Shown here piece by piece: positions 1 to 8,846 of a stretch of DNA of 64,000 nt. The notes beneath the pieces were generated by a model, which made no database searches, had not been told where the DNA came from, and was given only the letters and a program-made list of their open reading frames with translations. The translations under genes and the position numbers were made by a program. This DNA comes from Actinokineospora inagensis DSM 44258 (lineage in GTDB: Bacteria; Actinomycetota; Actinomycetes; Mycobacteriales; Pseudonocardiaceae): NCBI RefSeq assembly GCF_000482865.1, contig NZ_AXWW01000006.1:1-64000 (forward strand). The letters run 5' to 3'. Numbering within the stretch: the stretch's first letter is position 1; each line of letters starts with the position of its first letter.

Positions 1-742
1 GGAGGAGCCGTTGGAGGTGCGGGTTGGGGGGCGGGCGTTGGCGGTGACCATGCGGACGCCGGGGAGTGATGTGGAGTTGGTGCATGGGTTTTTGTTGACG
101 GAGGGGGTTATCGGGGGGCGGGGGGATGTGGCGGTCGCCCGGTATTGCGATGGGGTGGATGAGTGGGGGCGGAATACGTACAACGTTCTCGACGTGACGT
201 TGGCGGAGGGGGTGGCGGCGCCTGCGCCTGGGGTGGAGCGGAACTTCTACACGACCTCCTCCTGCGGCGTGTGCGGTAAGGCGGCGTTGGAGGCGGTGCG
301 GGTGAAGACGCGGTTTTCGCCTGCGGGGGATTCCGTGGTGGTGGAGGCGGCGACACTGGCGGGGTTGCCGGGGGTGTTGCGGGAGAAGCAGAAGGTGTTC
401 GGCAGCACCGGTGGGCTACACGCCGCAGGGCTGTTCACCGCCGACGGGGATGTCCTGGTGGTTCGGGAGGACGTGGGGCGGCACAACGCGGTCGACAAGG
501 TGTTGGGGTGGGCGTTGCAGCAAGAGCTGGTACCGCTGCGGAACACCATCTTGCTCGTGTCGGGGCGGGTGTCGTTCGAGTTGGTGCAGAAGGCTGCGAT
601 GGCGGGGGTGCCGGTGTTGGCGGCGGTGTCGGCGCCGTCGTCGTTGGCGGTGGAGTTGGCGGAGGAACAGGGCATGACGCTGGTGGGGTTCCTGCGCGGG
701 GACACGATGAACCTGTACAGCGGCGACGAGCGCGTCCGCTGA
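1..742 (+). CDS. fdhD: formate dehydrogenase accessory sulfurtransferase FdhD (5'-truncated by window edge)
   Basis: FdhD passes sulfur from the IscS cysteine desulfurase to the molybdenum cofactor of formate dehydrogenase in the cytoplasm. The frame is open to the first base, and the residues before the first in-window TTG read EEPLEVRV, a conserved FdhD stretch, so the true start lies upstream of the window. The diagnostic CxxC pair is present in [10 protein letters not shown] (residues 85 and 88 counted from the TTG at 11). Other family landmarks are HGFLLTEGV, a Gly-Gly-Leu-His stretch and the [11 protein letters not shown] motif, followed by a normal C terminus. The coding strand is unusually rich in G and TTG codons, unlike the C-ending codon use of most neighbours. 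Identification is firm; only the N terminus is missing. Confidence 0.95.
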   Translation, partial: EEPLEVRVGGRALAVTMRTPGSDVELVHGFLLTEGVIGGRGDVAVARYCDGVDEWGRNTYNVLDVTLAEGVAAPAPGVERNFYTTSSCGVCGKAALEAVRVKTRFSPAGDSVVVEAATLAGLPGVLREKQKVFGSTGGLHAAGLFTADGDVLVVREDVGRHNAVDKVLGWALQQELVPLRNTILLVSGRVSFELVQKAAMAGVPVLAAVSAPSSLAVELAEEQGMTLVGFLRGDTMNLYSGDERVR

Positions 743-880
743 GTGGACTGGGGTCCAGTTCCCGGTGGGCGAGACGGCCCCGGGGGTGATGTGGGCAACA
801 AGTCACCACTGATTGGGCTGGTCGGGGGACATCAACCGAGCAGTGGGCACACTCTGTAGCTGAACCGAGAAACATCCGGG

Positions 881-908
881 CATGCTCACACGATTGAGCA
901 TGTTGACG
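881..908 (+). promoter_or_regulatory. inverted repeat plus -35-like hexamer upstream of the esterase-like gene
   Basis: An 8-bp perfect inverted repeat, CATGCTCA and TGAGCATG with a 6-bp spacer, ends at 902 and is followed at once by TTGACG at 903-908. The arrangement is typical of an operator overlapping a promoter, about 57 bp before the ATG at 965. No convincing -10 hexamer lies at the right spacing, so the assignment is tentative. Confidence 0.35.
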
Positions 909-964
909 AACCCAGCCCTAGGGCCGGTCCGTCACTTCGGGGGGCGGGGAGCACGGAGGACACC

Positions 965-1849
965 ATGGCGCGACTGGGCAACATCCGGATGAGCAGGCGT
1001 TCCCTGCTCATCGCCGGTGCCGCCGGTGCCACCACGGCGGGGATCGCGCTCGGCGCGAGCACGGGCGCCCTGCCGGTGCTCGAGGCTATCGCACAGGCCC
1101 TCGGGGACGTCGACCCGGTCATCCGCACCGACCGGGTGCACTCCGCGGCCCGGGGCACCGATGTCGACGTGGTCACGATCCTGCCCACCGAACTCCCGGC
1201 GAAAGACCTGCCGGTCTGCCTGTTCCTGCACGGCCTGCGCGGCAACGCGCGGCACGCGGCGCCGACCGGGTTGGCGACCAGCCTGGTCCGCAAGGCCGCC
1301 GACGGGTCGATCCCGCCGTTCGCCTTCGTCGCGGTCGACGGCGGCGACAACTACTGGCACGAGAACCACGTCGGCGACAACCCGATGGGCATGCTGCTCG
1401 ACGAGGTCCCCCGCTGGCTGGCGCAGCGCGGCCTCAACCCCACCCCGTTCGCCTGCGCTGGTGTCTCCATGGGCGGCTTCGGAGCCCTGCTGTACGCGCG
1501 GCGCCGGGCCGAACTCGGTCGACCGCTGAACGCGGTGGCGGCGATCTCGCCGGGGCTGCTGATGTCGTGGCGCGAGATGAGCACCCGGCACGCGTTCAAG
1601 AGCAACCACGAATGGGCGTCGCTGGACCCGCTGCGCAACACCGACCGGCTGGGCAAGACCCCGGTCGGCATCTGGTGCGGCACCGAGGACCACTTCATCG
1701 ACGGCGCCCGCAAGTTCATCAAGCTGGCGCACCCGGAGGTCGCCTTCACCGGGCCCGGCGGCCACGGCGACCCGTTCTACCGGGGGGTCGTGCCGTCCGT
1801 GCTCGACTTCCTCGGCAAGCACAACCGGACCACCGCGATCCACAGCTGA
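965..1849 (+). CDS. Tat-exported alpha/beta-hydrolase-fold esterase-like protein
   Basis: The protein has 294 residues and starts at an ATG preceded by a GGAGGA ribosome-binding site. The N terminus has MSRRSLL followed by an Ala/Gly-rich hydrophobic stretch (about residues 9-35), which fits a twin-arginine signal peptide. The remainder looks like the esterase D/putative-esterase branch of the alpha/beta hydrolases: an HG oxyanion motif at about 89-90, the nucleophile elbow GVSMGG with Ser168, an acidic candidate at Asp242 and a catalytic His candidate in GGHGD at 267. Export across the membrane and hydrolysis of an ester are inferred; the substrate is unknown. The gene stands alone, with a shared terminator hairpin separating it from the convergent clpX. 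Confidence 0.8.
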   Translation: MARLGNIRMSRRSLLIAGAAGATTAGIALGASTGALPVLEAIAQALGDVDPVIRTDRVHSAARGTDVDVVTILPTELPAKDLPVCLFLHGLRGNARHAAPTGLATSLVRKAADGSIPPFAFVAVDGGDNYWHENHVGDNPMGMLLDEVPRWLAQRGLNPTPFACAGVSMGGFGALLYARRRAELGRPLNAVAAISPGLLMSWREMSTRHAFKSNHEWASLDPLRNTDRLGKTPVGIWCGTEDHFIDGARKFIKLAHPEVAFTGPGGHGDPFYRGVVPSVLDFLGKHNRTTAIHS

Positions 1850-1913
1850 CCGGCGTTCCGAGGCTCTGGACGCCACGCAGCAGCCAGTTCGGTGCGCGCG
1901 CGGGAAAACGGAC

Positions 1914-1948
1914 GAGGCCGCCTGCTCCGGGATCGGAGCGGCGGCCTC
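1914..1948. terminator. bidirectional terminator between the esterase-like gene and clpX
   Basis: A strong hairpin pairs GAGGCCGCC-GCTCCG on the left with CGGAGC-GGCGGCCTC on the right, with small bulges and a GGAT loop. It lies between two convergent genes, 16 bp from the clpX stop, and could serve both. There is no clear T-tract, as is usual in high-GC actinobacteria. Confidence 0.6.
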
Positions 1949-1964
1949 ATCGGGTGTCTCGAGG

Positions 1965-3257
1965 TCAGGCGGACTTCTCGCGGCGCTCGCGGCGGGACGG
2001 CTGCCTGGCGACGATCGTCGGGTTCACGTTCTCCCGGACCGTCTGCTCGGTGATGACGACCTTCGCCACGTCGGTGCGGCTCGGGATGTCGTACATCACC
2101 GACTGGAGGACCTCCTCCATGATGGCGCGCAGGCCACGGGCACCGGTGCCGCGCAGGATCGCCTGGTCGGCGACCGCCTCCAGCGCCGTGTCGGTGAACT
2201 CGAGCTCCACACCGTCCATCTCGAACAGCTTCTGGTACTGCTTGACCAGGGCGTTGCGCGGCTCGGTGAGGATCTGCACCAGGGACTGCTTGTCCAGGTT
2301 GGTGACGCTGGCCAGCACCGGCAGGCGGCCGATGAACTCCGGGATCAGCCCGAACTTGATCAGGTCTTCCGGCATGGTGTCGGCGAACATGTCGGCGGCG
2401 TCCACGTCGGCCTTGGACCGGATCTCGGCGCCGAAGCCGAGACCGCGCTTGCCGACCCGGTCCTGGATGATCTTCTCCAGGCCCGCGAACGCGCCTGCCA
2501 CGATGAACAGCACGTTCGTCGTGTCGATCTGGATGAACTCCTGGTGCGGGTGCTTGCGGCCACCCTGCGGCGGCACGCTCGCGGTGGTGCCCTCCAGGAT
2601 CTTCAGCAGCGCCTGCTGCACGCCCTCGCCGGAGACGTCCCGGGTGATCGACGGGTTCTCGCTCTTGCGGGCGATCTTGTCGACCTCGTCGATGTAGATG
2701 ATGCCGGTCTCGGCGCGCTTGACGTCGTAGTCCGCGGCCTGGATCAGCTTCAGCAGGATGTTCTCGACGTCCTCGCCGACATAACCGGCCTCGGTGAGCG
2801 CGGTGGCGTCGGCGATCGCGAACGGCACGTTCAGCAGCTTCGCCAAGGTCTGCGCGAGGTAGGTCTTGCCGCAACCGGTGGGGCCGAGCATCAGGATGTT
2901 CGACTTGGCCAGCTCGACGGTCTCCTCGCGGGACTCGCGGCCCTCGGGGCGGGCGCGGTCACCGGCCTGGATGCGCTTGTAGTGGTTGTACACCGCCACC
3001 GCCAGCGAGCGCTTCGCGTCGTCCTGGCCGATGACGTACTGGTCGAGGAAGTCGTGGATCTCGGCGGGCTTGGGCAGCTCGTCGAGCTTCACGTCACCGG
3101 CCTCGGCCAGCTCCTCCTCGATGATCTCGTTGCAGAGGTCGATGCACTCATCGCAGATGTACACACCTGGACCGGCGATGAGCTTCTTCACCTGCTTCTG
3201 GCTCTTTCCGCAGAAAGAGCACTTGAGCAGGTCTCCGCCGTCACCGATACGTGCCAT
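1965..3257 (-). CDS. clpX: ATP-dependent Clp protease ATP-binding subunit ClpX
   Basis: ClpX is the AAA+ unfoldase that feeds substrates to ClpP. The protein is 430 residues, normal for the family, starting at the ATG that gives [18 protein letters not shown]. The N-terminal C4 zinc finger uses Cys13, Cys16, Cys35 and Cys38. Walker A is GPTGCGKT (125-132), the pore loop is GYVG (158-161) and Walker B is [10 protein letters not shown] (186-195). The ClpP-docking loop reads RGLGFG, the LGF form seen in actinobacteria. It is transcribed in the same direction as clpP2 and tig, after a 365-bp gap. Confidence 0.98.
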   Translation of the reverse strand: MARIGDGGDLLKCSFCGKSQKQVKKLIAGPGVYICDECIDLCNEIIEEELAEAGDVKLDELPKPAEIHDFLDQYVIGQDDAKRSLAVAVYNHYKRIQAGDRARPEGRESREETVELAKSNILMLGPTGCGKTYLAQTLAKLLNVPFAIADATALTEAGYVGEDVENILLKLIQAADYDVKRAETGIIYIDEVDKIARKSENPSITRDVSGEGVQQALLKILEGTTASVPPQGGRKHPHQEFIQIDTTNVLFIVAGAFAGLEKIIQDRVGKRGLGFGAEIRSKADVDAADMFADTMPEDLIKFGLIPEFIGRLPVLASVTNLDKQSLVQILTEPRNALVKQYQKLFEMDGVELEFTDTALEAVADQAILRGTGARGLRAIMEEVLQSVMYDIPSRTDVAKVVITEQTVRENVNPTIVARQPSRRERREKSA

Positions 3258-3622
3258 GACCGCTGACCTCTGTCCCCTCCGGCGCGCCCGGGGCGGCGCG
3301 TCTGGCTGTGTGTCCGGCTGCTCCCGGACCCGACCACCCGGCCGGAACCCCGCAGGGGGATCCGCCACGTGACCGGACCGGTCGCGACCGTTGCCCTCGA
3401 CGGTACCCGCCCACCCCCGCCGAACGGGAGAAGCAGGCACCGACGCGGGCCAATTCGCTCGGGTGACCGGGTGGTCCCCGGCCCTCGGCACCGGTGTTGA
3501 CCGGCGCCCGCCTCGACCCGTGACCGCCTTGGTACCGCCTAGACGACCACGGTAGGCCGCCTTCGGCCCGCGTGTCGGGTCTTTTCGACCGTTCGGCGGC
3601 CCAGTCGAGGAATTTCGCGCTC
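3258..3622. other. clpP2-clpX intergenic region, no gene seen
   Basis: These 365 bp between clpP2 and clpX hold no ORF with coding character that matches a known family, and in particular no ClpP-like sequence. The length suggests that clpX has its own promoter, but I could not identify a convincing hexamer pair. Short GC-rich inverted repeats are present without a T-tract. Confidence 0.5.
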
Positions 3623-4249
3623 TCAGCCGCGGGACAGCTTGCGGTACGGCAGCACCTCGTCGATGATGCCGTACTCCTTCGCCTCGTCGGCGGTGAGGAT
3701 CTTGTCCCGCTCGATGTCCTGGCGGACCTGGGTGACGTCGCGGCCGGTGTGCCGGGACAGGGTGGTCTCCAGGGCGGTGCGCACCCGCTGGATCTCGTTG
3801 GCCTGGATCTCCAGGTCCGACACCTGGCCGTAGACACCCTCGGTGGCGGGCTGGTGGATGAGCACGCGCACGTTGGGCAGCGCGAACCGCTTGCCCTTGG
3901 TGCCCGCGGCCAGCAGCACCGCGGCGGCCGACGCGGCCTGGCCGAGGCAGAACGTCTGGATGTCCGGGCGGACGTACTGCATCGTGTCGTAGATGGCCAT
4001 CAACGAGGTGAACGAGCCACCCGGGGAGTTGATGTACATGGTGATGTCGCGATCCGGGTCGGTGGACTCCAGGTAGATCAACTGGGCCATCACGTCGTTC
4101 GCCGAGGCGTCATCGATCTGGACCCCGACGAAGATCACCCGCTCCTCGAACAGCTTGTTGTAGGGGTTGGACTCCTTGACCCCGTAGCTCGTGCGCTCCA
4201 CGAAAGACGGCAGCACGTACCGGGACTGTGGGATGTGGCGTTCACTCAC
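3623..4249 (-). CDS. clpP2: ATP-dependent Clp protease proteolytic subunit, ClpP2 type
   Basis: This is a 208-residue ClpP serine protease subunit. It starts at GTG after a GGAGC ribosome-binding site. The catalytic triad is Ser107 ([14 protein letters not shown]), His132 (VLIHQP) and Asp182 (IERD). The N-terminal stretch [20 protein letters not shown] and the KLFEERVIF motif match the ClpP2 rather than the ClpP1 paralogue of Mycobacterium tuberculosis as I remember it. In most actinobacteria clpP1 sits between tig and clpP2; here only 129 bp separate them, so ClpP1 is missing from its usual place. It probably works with the ClpX encoded downstream and perhaps with a ClpP1 encoded elsewhere. 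Confidence 0.95.
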   Translation of the reverse strand: MSERHIPQSRYVLPSFVERTSYGVKESNPYNKLFEERVIFVGVQIDDASANDVMAQLIYLESTDPDRDITMYINSPGGSFTSLMAIYDTMQYVRPDIQTFCLGQAASAAAVLLAAGTKGKRFALPNVRVLIHQPATEGVYGQVSDLEIQANEIQRVRTALETTLSRHTGRDVTQVRQDIERDKILTADEAKEYGIIDEVLPYRKLSRG

Positions 4250-4308
4250 GGGAAGTGCTCCTGTTTCTCTACGTAAGCAGGTGGATCTAGTCCGACATTA
4301 ACGAAGGC

Positions 4309-4336
4309 GGGCGGCGCCGACTTCCCGACACCGCCC
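4309..4336 (-). terminator. hairpin between tig and clpP2
   Basis: Read on the minus strand, GGGCGGTGTCGG and TCGGCGCCGCCC form a 12-bp stem with three G-U pairs and a 4-nt GAAG loop. It lies in the 129-bp tig-clpP2 gap. It may end or attenuate tig transcription, giving clpP2 partly independent expression. No strong T-run follows. Confidence 0.5.
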
Positions 4337-4378
4337 ACTTTCGCTCAGAGCGTCAAACCCGTCTCGCCCGACCGGGTG

Positions 4379-5794
4379 CTACCGGGCGGCCGTTTCCTCG
4401 TCCCGCGCGTCCGACCCGGCCTCGACCGGGGCGGCCTCGGTGACCTCGGCGACCGCCGTGGCCTCGGCGGGCTCGTCGGCGCCGAACAGCTCCGAGAGGT
4501 CCACCGCGTTGCCGGACTCGTCGGTCACCTCGGCCTGGCGGACCACCGAGGCCAGCGCCTTGCCCCGGCGCACGTCGGCGAAGATCGCGCCGAGCTGGCC
4601 GGACTGCTGGGCCCGCTGCACGTACTCGTCCGGGCTGATGCCGAACCGCTGCGCCTGGTAGATGATCCGCTCGGTCAGCTCGGCGTCGGACACCGACACC
4701 TGCTCGCTCTCGGCGATCGCGTCCAGGATCAACTGGGTCTTGACCGACTTCTCCGCCTCGGCGCGCACCTCGGCGTCGAACTCCTCGCGGGTGCGGTCCT
4801 CGGTCGCCAGGTAGGCGTTGAACTGCTCCTCGCTGTGGTCGAACGGGTGCACCGCGTCGTGCTGGCGGCTGCTCACCTCGGCCTCGACGACCTTGTCCGG
4901 CAGCGGCACCTCGACGATCTCCAGCAGCGCGTCGAGCACCTTGTCCCGCGCCTGCACGCCCTGCTGCATCTTCCGCACGCGGGTGAGCCGCTCACGCAGG
5001 TCGGCGCGCAGGTCCTCGATCGTGTCGAACTCGCTGGCCAACTGGGCGAACTCGTCGTCGGGCTCGGGCAGCTCGCGCACCTTCACCGACTGGACGGTGA
5101 CCGACACCTCGGCGTCCTGACCGGCGAACTCGCCCGCGACCAGGGCCGTGGTGAAGGTCTTGGTCTCGCCGACCTGGGCGCCGAGCAGGGCGTCGTCGAT
5201 GCCGTCGATCAGCTCGCCCGAGCCGACCTGGTAGGACAGGCCGCTGGTCTTGGCGTCCTCGACCTCTTGGCCGTCGACGGTGGCCGACAGGTCGACGGAG
5301 AGGAAGTCACCGTCCTCGACCGGGCGGTCGGCGCCGGTGAGGGTGCCGAACCGGGCGCGCAGCTCATCGAGCTGCTCGTCGACCTGGGCGTCGGTGAGCT
5401 CCAAGTCGTCCACGGACACCTTGAACTCGCCGAACGCGGGCACGGTGATGTCCGGGCGCACGTCGACCTCGGCGGTGAACGCCAGGTGGTCGCCGTCCTC
5501 CAGCTTGGTGACCTCGATGTCCGGCTGGCCGAGCGCGCGCACCTCGCCCGCGTTCACGGCCTCCATGTACTTGGCCGGGATCGCCTCGTTGACGACCTCG
5601 TCGAGCACCGGCGCGCGGCCGATGCGGGACTCGATGACCCGGGCGGGCGCCTTGCCCGGCCGGAACCCGGGGATGCGGACCTGACTGGCGAGCTTGCGGT
5701 ATGCGCGGTCGAAGTTCGGCTTGAGCTCGTCGAACGGCACCTCGACGTTGATCCGTACCCGCGTCGGGCTGAGCTGCTCGACGGTGCTCTTCAA
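4379..5794 (-). CDS. tig: trigger factor
   Basis: Trigger factor is the ribosome-bound chaperone and peptidyl-prolyl isomerase that meets nascent chains at the tunnel exit. The 471-residue protein starts at TTG, chosen because GAGGAG lies 6 bp upstream and because it gives the family N terminus MKSTVEQLSPTRVRINVEV. The ribosome-docking signature GFRPGKAP is at 43-50. The FKBP-type isomerase domain follows at roughly 160-250, then the helical C-terminal domain. The C-terminal end is a low-complexity Ala/Glu-rich tail, common in actinobacteria. It is the first gene of the tig-clpP2-clpX run. Confidence 0.97.
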   Translation of the reverse strand: MKSTVEQLSPTRVRINVEVPFDELKPNFDRAYRKLASQVRIPGFRPGKAPARVIESRIGRAPVLDEVVNEAIPAKYMEAVNAGEVRALGQPDIEVTKLEDGDHLAFTAEVDVRPDITVPAFGEFKVSVDDLELTDAQVDEQLDELRARFGTLTGADRPVEDGDFLSVDLSATVDGQEVEDAKTSGLSYQVGSGELIDGIDDALLGAQVGETKTFTTALVAGEFAGQDAEVSVTVQSVKVRELPEPDDEFAQLASEFDTIEDLRADLRERLTRVRKMQQGVQARDKVLDALLEIVEVPLPDKVVEAEVSSRQHDAVHPFDHSEEQFNAYLATEDRTREEFDAEVRAEAEKSVKTQLILDAIAESEQVSVSDAELTERIIYQAQRFGISPDEYVQRAQQSGQLGAIFADVRRGKALASVVRQAEVTDESGNAVDLSELFGADEPAEATAVAEVTEAAPVEAGSDARDEETAAR

Positions 5795-5908
5795 CGTGAT
5801 CTCCTCGTGCGACTGTCTTATGGCGGTAGGGCCTTGCCTGGTGTGTCGGGGGTTCCCCTGGTCCAGCCCGGCAAGGCGGGGGCGCGCGGGCTGGATCAGC
5901 CCCCGAGT

Positions 5909-6916
5909 CTAGGCGAGCTTGCCCAGGTCGGGACCGGGCGGGGTGGCCACGACCCGCCCGAGGTGGTCGAGGGTGCGCCGCGCGTGCCCCGGGGACCCGG
6001 TCACCTCGACCAACGCGATGACGTGGTCGACACCGGACCCACGCGCCCCATCCCGCAGCTTGCGCGCGCAGTGGGCGGGGTCGCCGACTGGGTGAAGGTC
6101 GCACAGTAGCCGCGCGTACGCCACTGGATCTCGGTCTGGGCCGGGGCCACCGTCGACTCTTACGTGGGCGGCCAGACCCTGGGCGAGCCATCCGGGGGCC
6201 GTAGTCATGACGTCCTCGACGGCTTGCTCGCGCGTGTCGGCGACGTGGGCGACGACGGTGGAGATGTGGTCCGCGTCCTCGGGGCCGCCCGCGCTCCGGT
6301 AGTGGTCGACGAACTCGCGCTTTTGTTCGTCGGTCATGTGCATGCCGAGGAGCATGGGGAGCTTCTTGGCGGCGGCCAGTTCGACGGAGGCCGTGGACGT
6401 GCATGCCATGTGGACGGTGGGGATGGCTTGCGGCGTGGGGGACATCGGGACGGGGCGGAAGTCGTAGTAGCGGTCGTGGTTTTCGACCGTGGAGTCGTTG
6501 AGGGCTCTTAGGAGGAGATCGAGGGTGGCGGGGAAGCCTTCGTTGTAGCGGTCCAGTGAGGAGTTGAAGACCTCTAGATCCATCCACGGTCCGCCGCGTC
6601 CGACCCCCAAGCGGAAGCGGTTGTGGCTGACGATGGACAACAACCTTGCCCGCTCCGCTAGGGCCAACGGGTGGGTTGTGGTGAGGACGCTAACTGCCGT
6701 GCCGACGTCAATCCGGTTCGTGGCACCAAGGATGTTGGCAGCGAGCGTCGTGGCATCGGGGCAAGTGCCGTAAGACATGAAGTGGTGCTCGGCGACCCAG
6801 ACGTCGTGCAGGCCGAGCCGGTCGGCGTCGATGGCGAGAGCGGTGGACCGGGTCAGGGCATCGATGTCGCTCTGACCGGGGAACCGGGCGGCGAGGAGGA
6901 AGACTCCGAGTTTCAC
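5909..6916 (-). CDS. LLM-class flavin/F420-dependent oxidoreductase
   Basis: A protein of about 335 residues with the luciferase-like monooxygenase TIM-barrel pattern: VKLGVFLLAARFPG at the start, VWVAEHHFMSYGTCPDATTLAA, RIDVGTAVSVL and RFRLGVGRG. The start is the GTG at 6916, because this gives the family N terminus; a GGGGAGG purine run lies directly against it, which is too close for a standard ribosome-binding site. Members use FMN or F420, and the substrate cannot be told from sequence. It is divergent from the SCO5389-like gene, with a 154-bp shared upstream region. It ends 114 bp after the tig start and may form a unit with tig or be independent. Confidence 0.8.
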   Translation of the reverse strand: MKLGVFLLAARFPGQSDIDALTRSTALAIDADRLGLHDVWVAEHHFMSYGTCPDATTLAANILGATNRIDVGTAVSVLTTTHPLALAERARLLSIVSHNRFRLGVGRGGPWMDLEVFNSSLDRYNEGFPATLDLLLRALNDSTVENHDRYYDFRPVPMSPTPQAIPTVHMACTSTASVELAAAKKLPMLLGMHMTDEQKREFVDHYRSAGGPEDADHISTVVAHVADTREQAVEDVMTTAPGWLAQGLAAHVRVDGGPGPDRDPVAYARLLCDLHPVGDPAHCARKLRDGARGSGVDHVIALVEVTGSPGHARRTLDHLGRVVATPPGPDLGKLA

Positions 6917-7070
6917 CCTCCCCGCTGGTACGGGTTTTCCGCCGCGAGGGCAAGGGGCGACGGGGTGATCCCGACTGGGCCGAACCGGTGGCGGGTCTTG
7001 TCCACTGTTCAACCGTCGCGGTACGCAGTACTCGCGGCCGGACGGCCGCCCCATGGACCAGGAGGTGCGG

Positions 7071-7457
7071 ATGTCTCTCGATGTGCCCGCTGACCTGTTG
7101 GCGCGCGCCGAGGCAGGCCCCGTCGACGACGCCGAGTTCATCACCGTCGTGCGCGACTCACTGCCCTACGCCTGGAAGGTGATCTCCTCGGTGGCCACCT
7201 CCGTCGACGCCACCGGCTTCGCCGACAACGAGATCCCACCCCCCAGCGAGACCGAACGCGGCCAACTCCTGCGCGCCCTCGCCTCCGACGCCATCCGCGG
7301 CGGCCTCGAACGCCACTTCGGCGTCAAACTCGCCTTCCAGAACTGCCACCGCGTCGCCGCCTTCACCCCCGCCACCGTAGACAGCGACCGCTACCGCGCC
7401 TTCATCTCCCCCCGCGGCCAACTCCTCAACCAGTCCCCCGAACTCCGCGACTGCTAA
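7071..7457 (+). CDS. conserved actinobacterial hypothetical protein, SCO5389-like
   Basis: The 128-residue protein MSLDVPADLLARAEAG... ends with QLLNQSPELRDC and contains LRALASDAIRGGLERHFGVKLAFQNCHRVA. This closely resembles the small Streptomyces family annotated after SCO5389, whose function is unknown. I chose the ATG at 7071 over the one at 7053 because GGAGG sits 5 bp upstream of it and because it gives the family N terminus. It is a soluble acidic protein without signal or membrane segments. The gene stands alone, divergent from the LLM oxidoreductase. Confidence 0.8.
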   Translation: MSLDVPADLLARAEAGPVDDAEFITVVRDSLPYAWKVISSVATSVDATGFADNEIPPPSETERGQLLRALASDAIRGGLERHFGVKLAFQNCHRVAAFTPATVDSDRYRAFISPRGQLLNQSPELRDC

Positions 7458-7622
7458 CCCCCTCCTCCCCTTCCCCTCCAACCCGGCAGGGGGCGCGCAC
7501 TTTCACTCCCCGCGGGAAGCGACCTCCCGCCCGCCGCCCCCTGCCTTCCCCCTGCCCAAGGGGTCGCCACACTCACTCTTCGTAGTCGCAACGCCGCTGG
7601 TCGGCGCACCAGCCGGGCGAGT

Positions 7623-7687
7623 ACTTGCCAAATACGGATATTTGCCACGGCCTGACAAGTCGCCAAATCTGGCAAGTCCGCTAGTCT
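7623..7687 (+). promoter_or_regulatory. promoter with TTGCCA/TGGCAA half-sites before the AbiE-like operon
   Basis: ACTTGCCAAAT at 7623-7633 and ATCTGGCAAGT at 7667-7677 form an 11-bp inverted repeat with one mismatch. Further half-sites lie between them: TTTGCCA at 7641, and GCCA-N4-TGGC at 7662-7673. TAGTCT at 7682-7687 is a good -10 hexamer ending 6 bp before the GTG at 7694, with TCGCCA as a weak -35, which suggests a leaderless transcript. AbiEi-type antitoxins are known to repress their own promoter through inverted repeats, so this is a natural candidate operator. The binding role is inferred. Confidence 0.5.
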
Positions 7688-7693
7688 GGTCGG

Positions 7694-8824
7694 GTGAGCA
7701 CGACCACCAGGCCACTTGATGGACCCGAGCTACTCCACAACGGCGCGGAGGCTCTGAAACGTCTGCTTGGAACACGGTGGGTGGTCAAGGCAAGCATCGA
7801 GTCACACGATCACCTCGGTCGAGATCGTGACTGTGACGCCGTGTGGGAGGTTGCCCCTCCCGCAGGCGGCCCGGCCGCGACCGTTCTCGTCGAAGCCAAG
7901 TTACGACCCACTCCAGCGATCGCCGAGGCAAGTGCCAGACAACTGGCTCATCGCGCCGAGGAGCGGCACGCCGTGCCGCTGTTCCTCGCTCCTTGGCTGA
8001 GCCCGCGCGCACGGCAGGTGCTCGATTCCATTCCAGTTGGCTACCTCGACCTCACCGGCAACGTTCACCTGTCGCTCGAAGCACCAGCCGTGCTCATCCG
8101 CACTGTCGGCGATGATCGCGATCCCGCTCCGGCGAGTCAGGCCAAGCGCGGCTTGTCCGGGGCGCTGGCCGGTCGCCTGGTCCGCGAACTAGTGGACCAC
8201 GACGCACCCAGGCAACCGCGCGAACTGACCCGCGCCGCAGGCATCAGCGAGAGCTACACGAGCCGGTTGTTGGACGTGATGACCAGGGAAGCCCTGATCA
8301 CCAGGAACAACAAGGAAATCACGCACATCGACTGGGAAGGGCTGCTGCGAGCGCGAGCGGCCACCTATGACCTGACAGGCGTCAACAGTGTGGTGCCGAC
8401 GATCGCCAGGCAGGGTGTCGACGAGGTCCTGCGGAAACTCCAACGCGGCGCGTCCCGGCACGAGGTGCTGGTGACCGGCACCTACGCCGCGACCGTGCTC
8501 GCGCCGCTCGCCGTGGGAGGTGCTCTCATGCTGTACGTGCGGGCGAGCCCGCTGATCGAGGACGTGCGCAAGGACTTGGCCCTGATGCGAGCCCGCGAGG
8601 TCAACGACGCGGATGTGTTGCTACTGGTGTCCCCCGACTCCGCCGTGTTCATCCGCCCCGAAGCAAGCTTGTTCAACGGCCTGCTCGGCGTCGGGATCAG
8701 CCAACTCGCGCTCGACTGCTTGAGCGGGCCTGGACGAATGCCCGCGGAGGCGGAGGAACTGCTGGCGTGGATGCGCGGCAACGAGCACGCGTGGCGTCGC
8801 CCCAGCCCGCGGCAAACGCCGTAG
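7694..8824 (+). CDS. candidate type IV antitoxin (AbiEi-like, winged-helix)
   Basis: The 376-residue protein has an N-terminal region with EAKLR and a run resembling the restriction-endonuclease-like fold. A winged-helix segment follows at about 165-215 (ELTRAAGISESYTSRLLDVMTREALITRN). The C-terminal half has VLVTGTYAATVLAPLAVGG and repeated hydrophobic strands. This layout resembles AbiEi-family antitoxins, which combine an HTH with a C-terminal neutralising domain. It sits 22 bp before a gene encoding a nucleotidyltransferase-like protein, in the usual antitoxin-toxin order. The start is the GTG right after the -10 element, without a ribosome-binding site. The toxin-antitoxin role is inferred from order and fold motifs. 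Confidence 0.55.
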   Translation: MSTTTRPLDGPELLHNGAEALKRLLGTRWVVKASIESHDHLGRDRDCDAVWEVAPPAGGPAATVLVEAKLRPTPAIAEASARQLAHRAEERHAVPLFLAPWLSPRARQVLDSIPVGYLDLTGNVHLSLEAPAVLIRTVGDDRDPAPASQAKRGLSGALAGRLVRELVDHDAPRQPRELTRAAGISESYTSRLLDVMTREALITRNNKEITHIDWEGLLRARAATYDLTGVNSVVPTIARQGVDEVLRKLQRGASRHEVLVTGTYAATVLAPLAVGGALMLYVRASPLIEDVRKDLALMRAREVNDADVLLLVSPDSAVFIRPEASLFNGLLGVGISQLALDCLSGPGRMPAEAEELLAWMRGNEHAWRRPSPRQTP

Positions 8825-8846
8825 TGCGACCGACTTCCACCACGAA

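Noticed and set aside
7053-7070. Earlier ATG start for the SCO5389-like gene
   Set aside because: The ATG at 7071 has GGAGG at proper spacing and gives the family N terminus, and that site would lie inside the coding sequence if 7053 were used.
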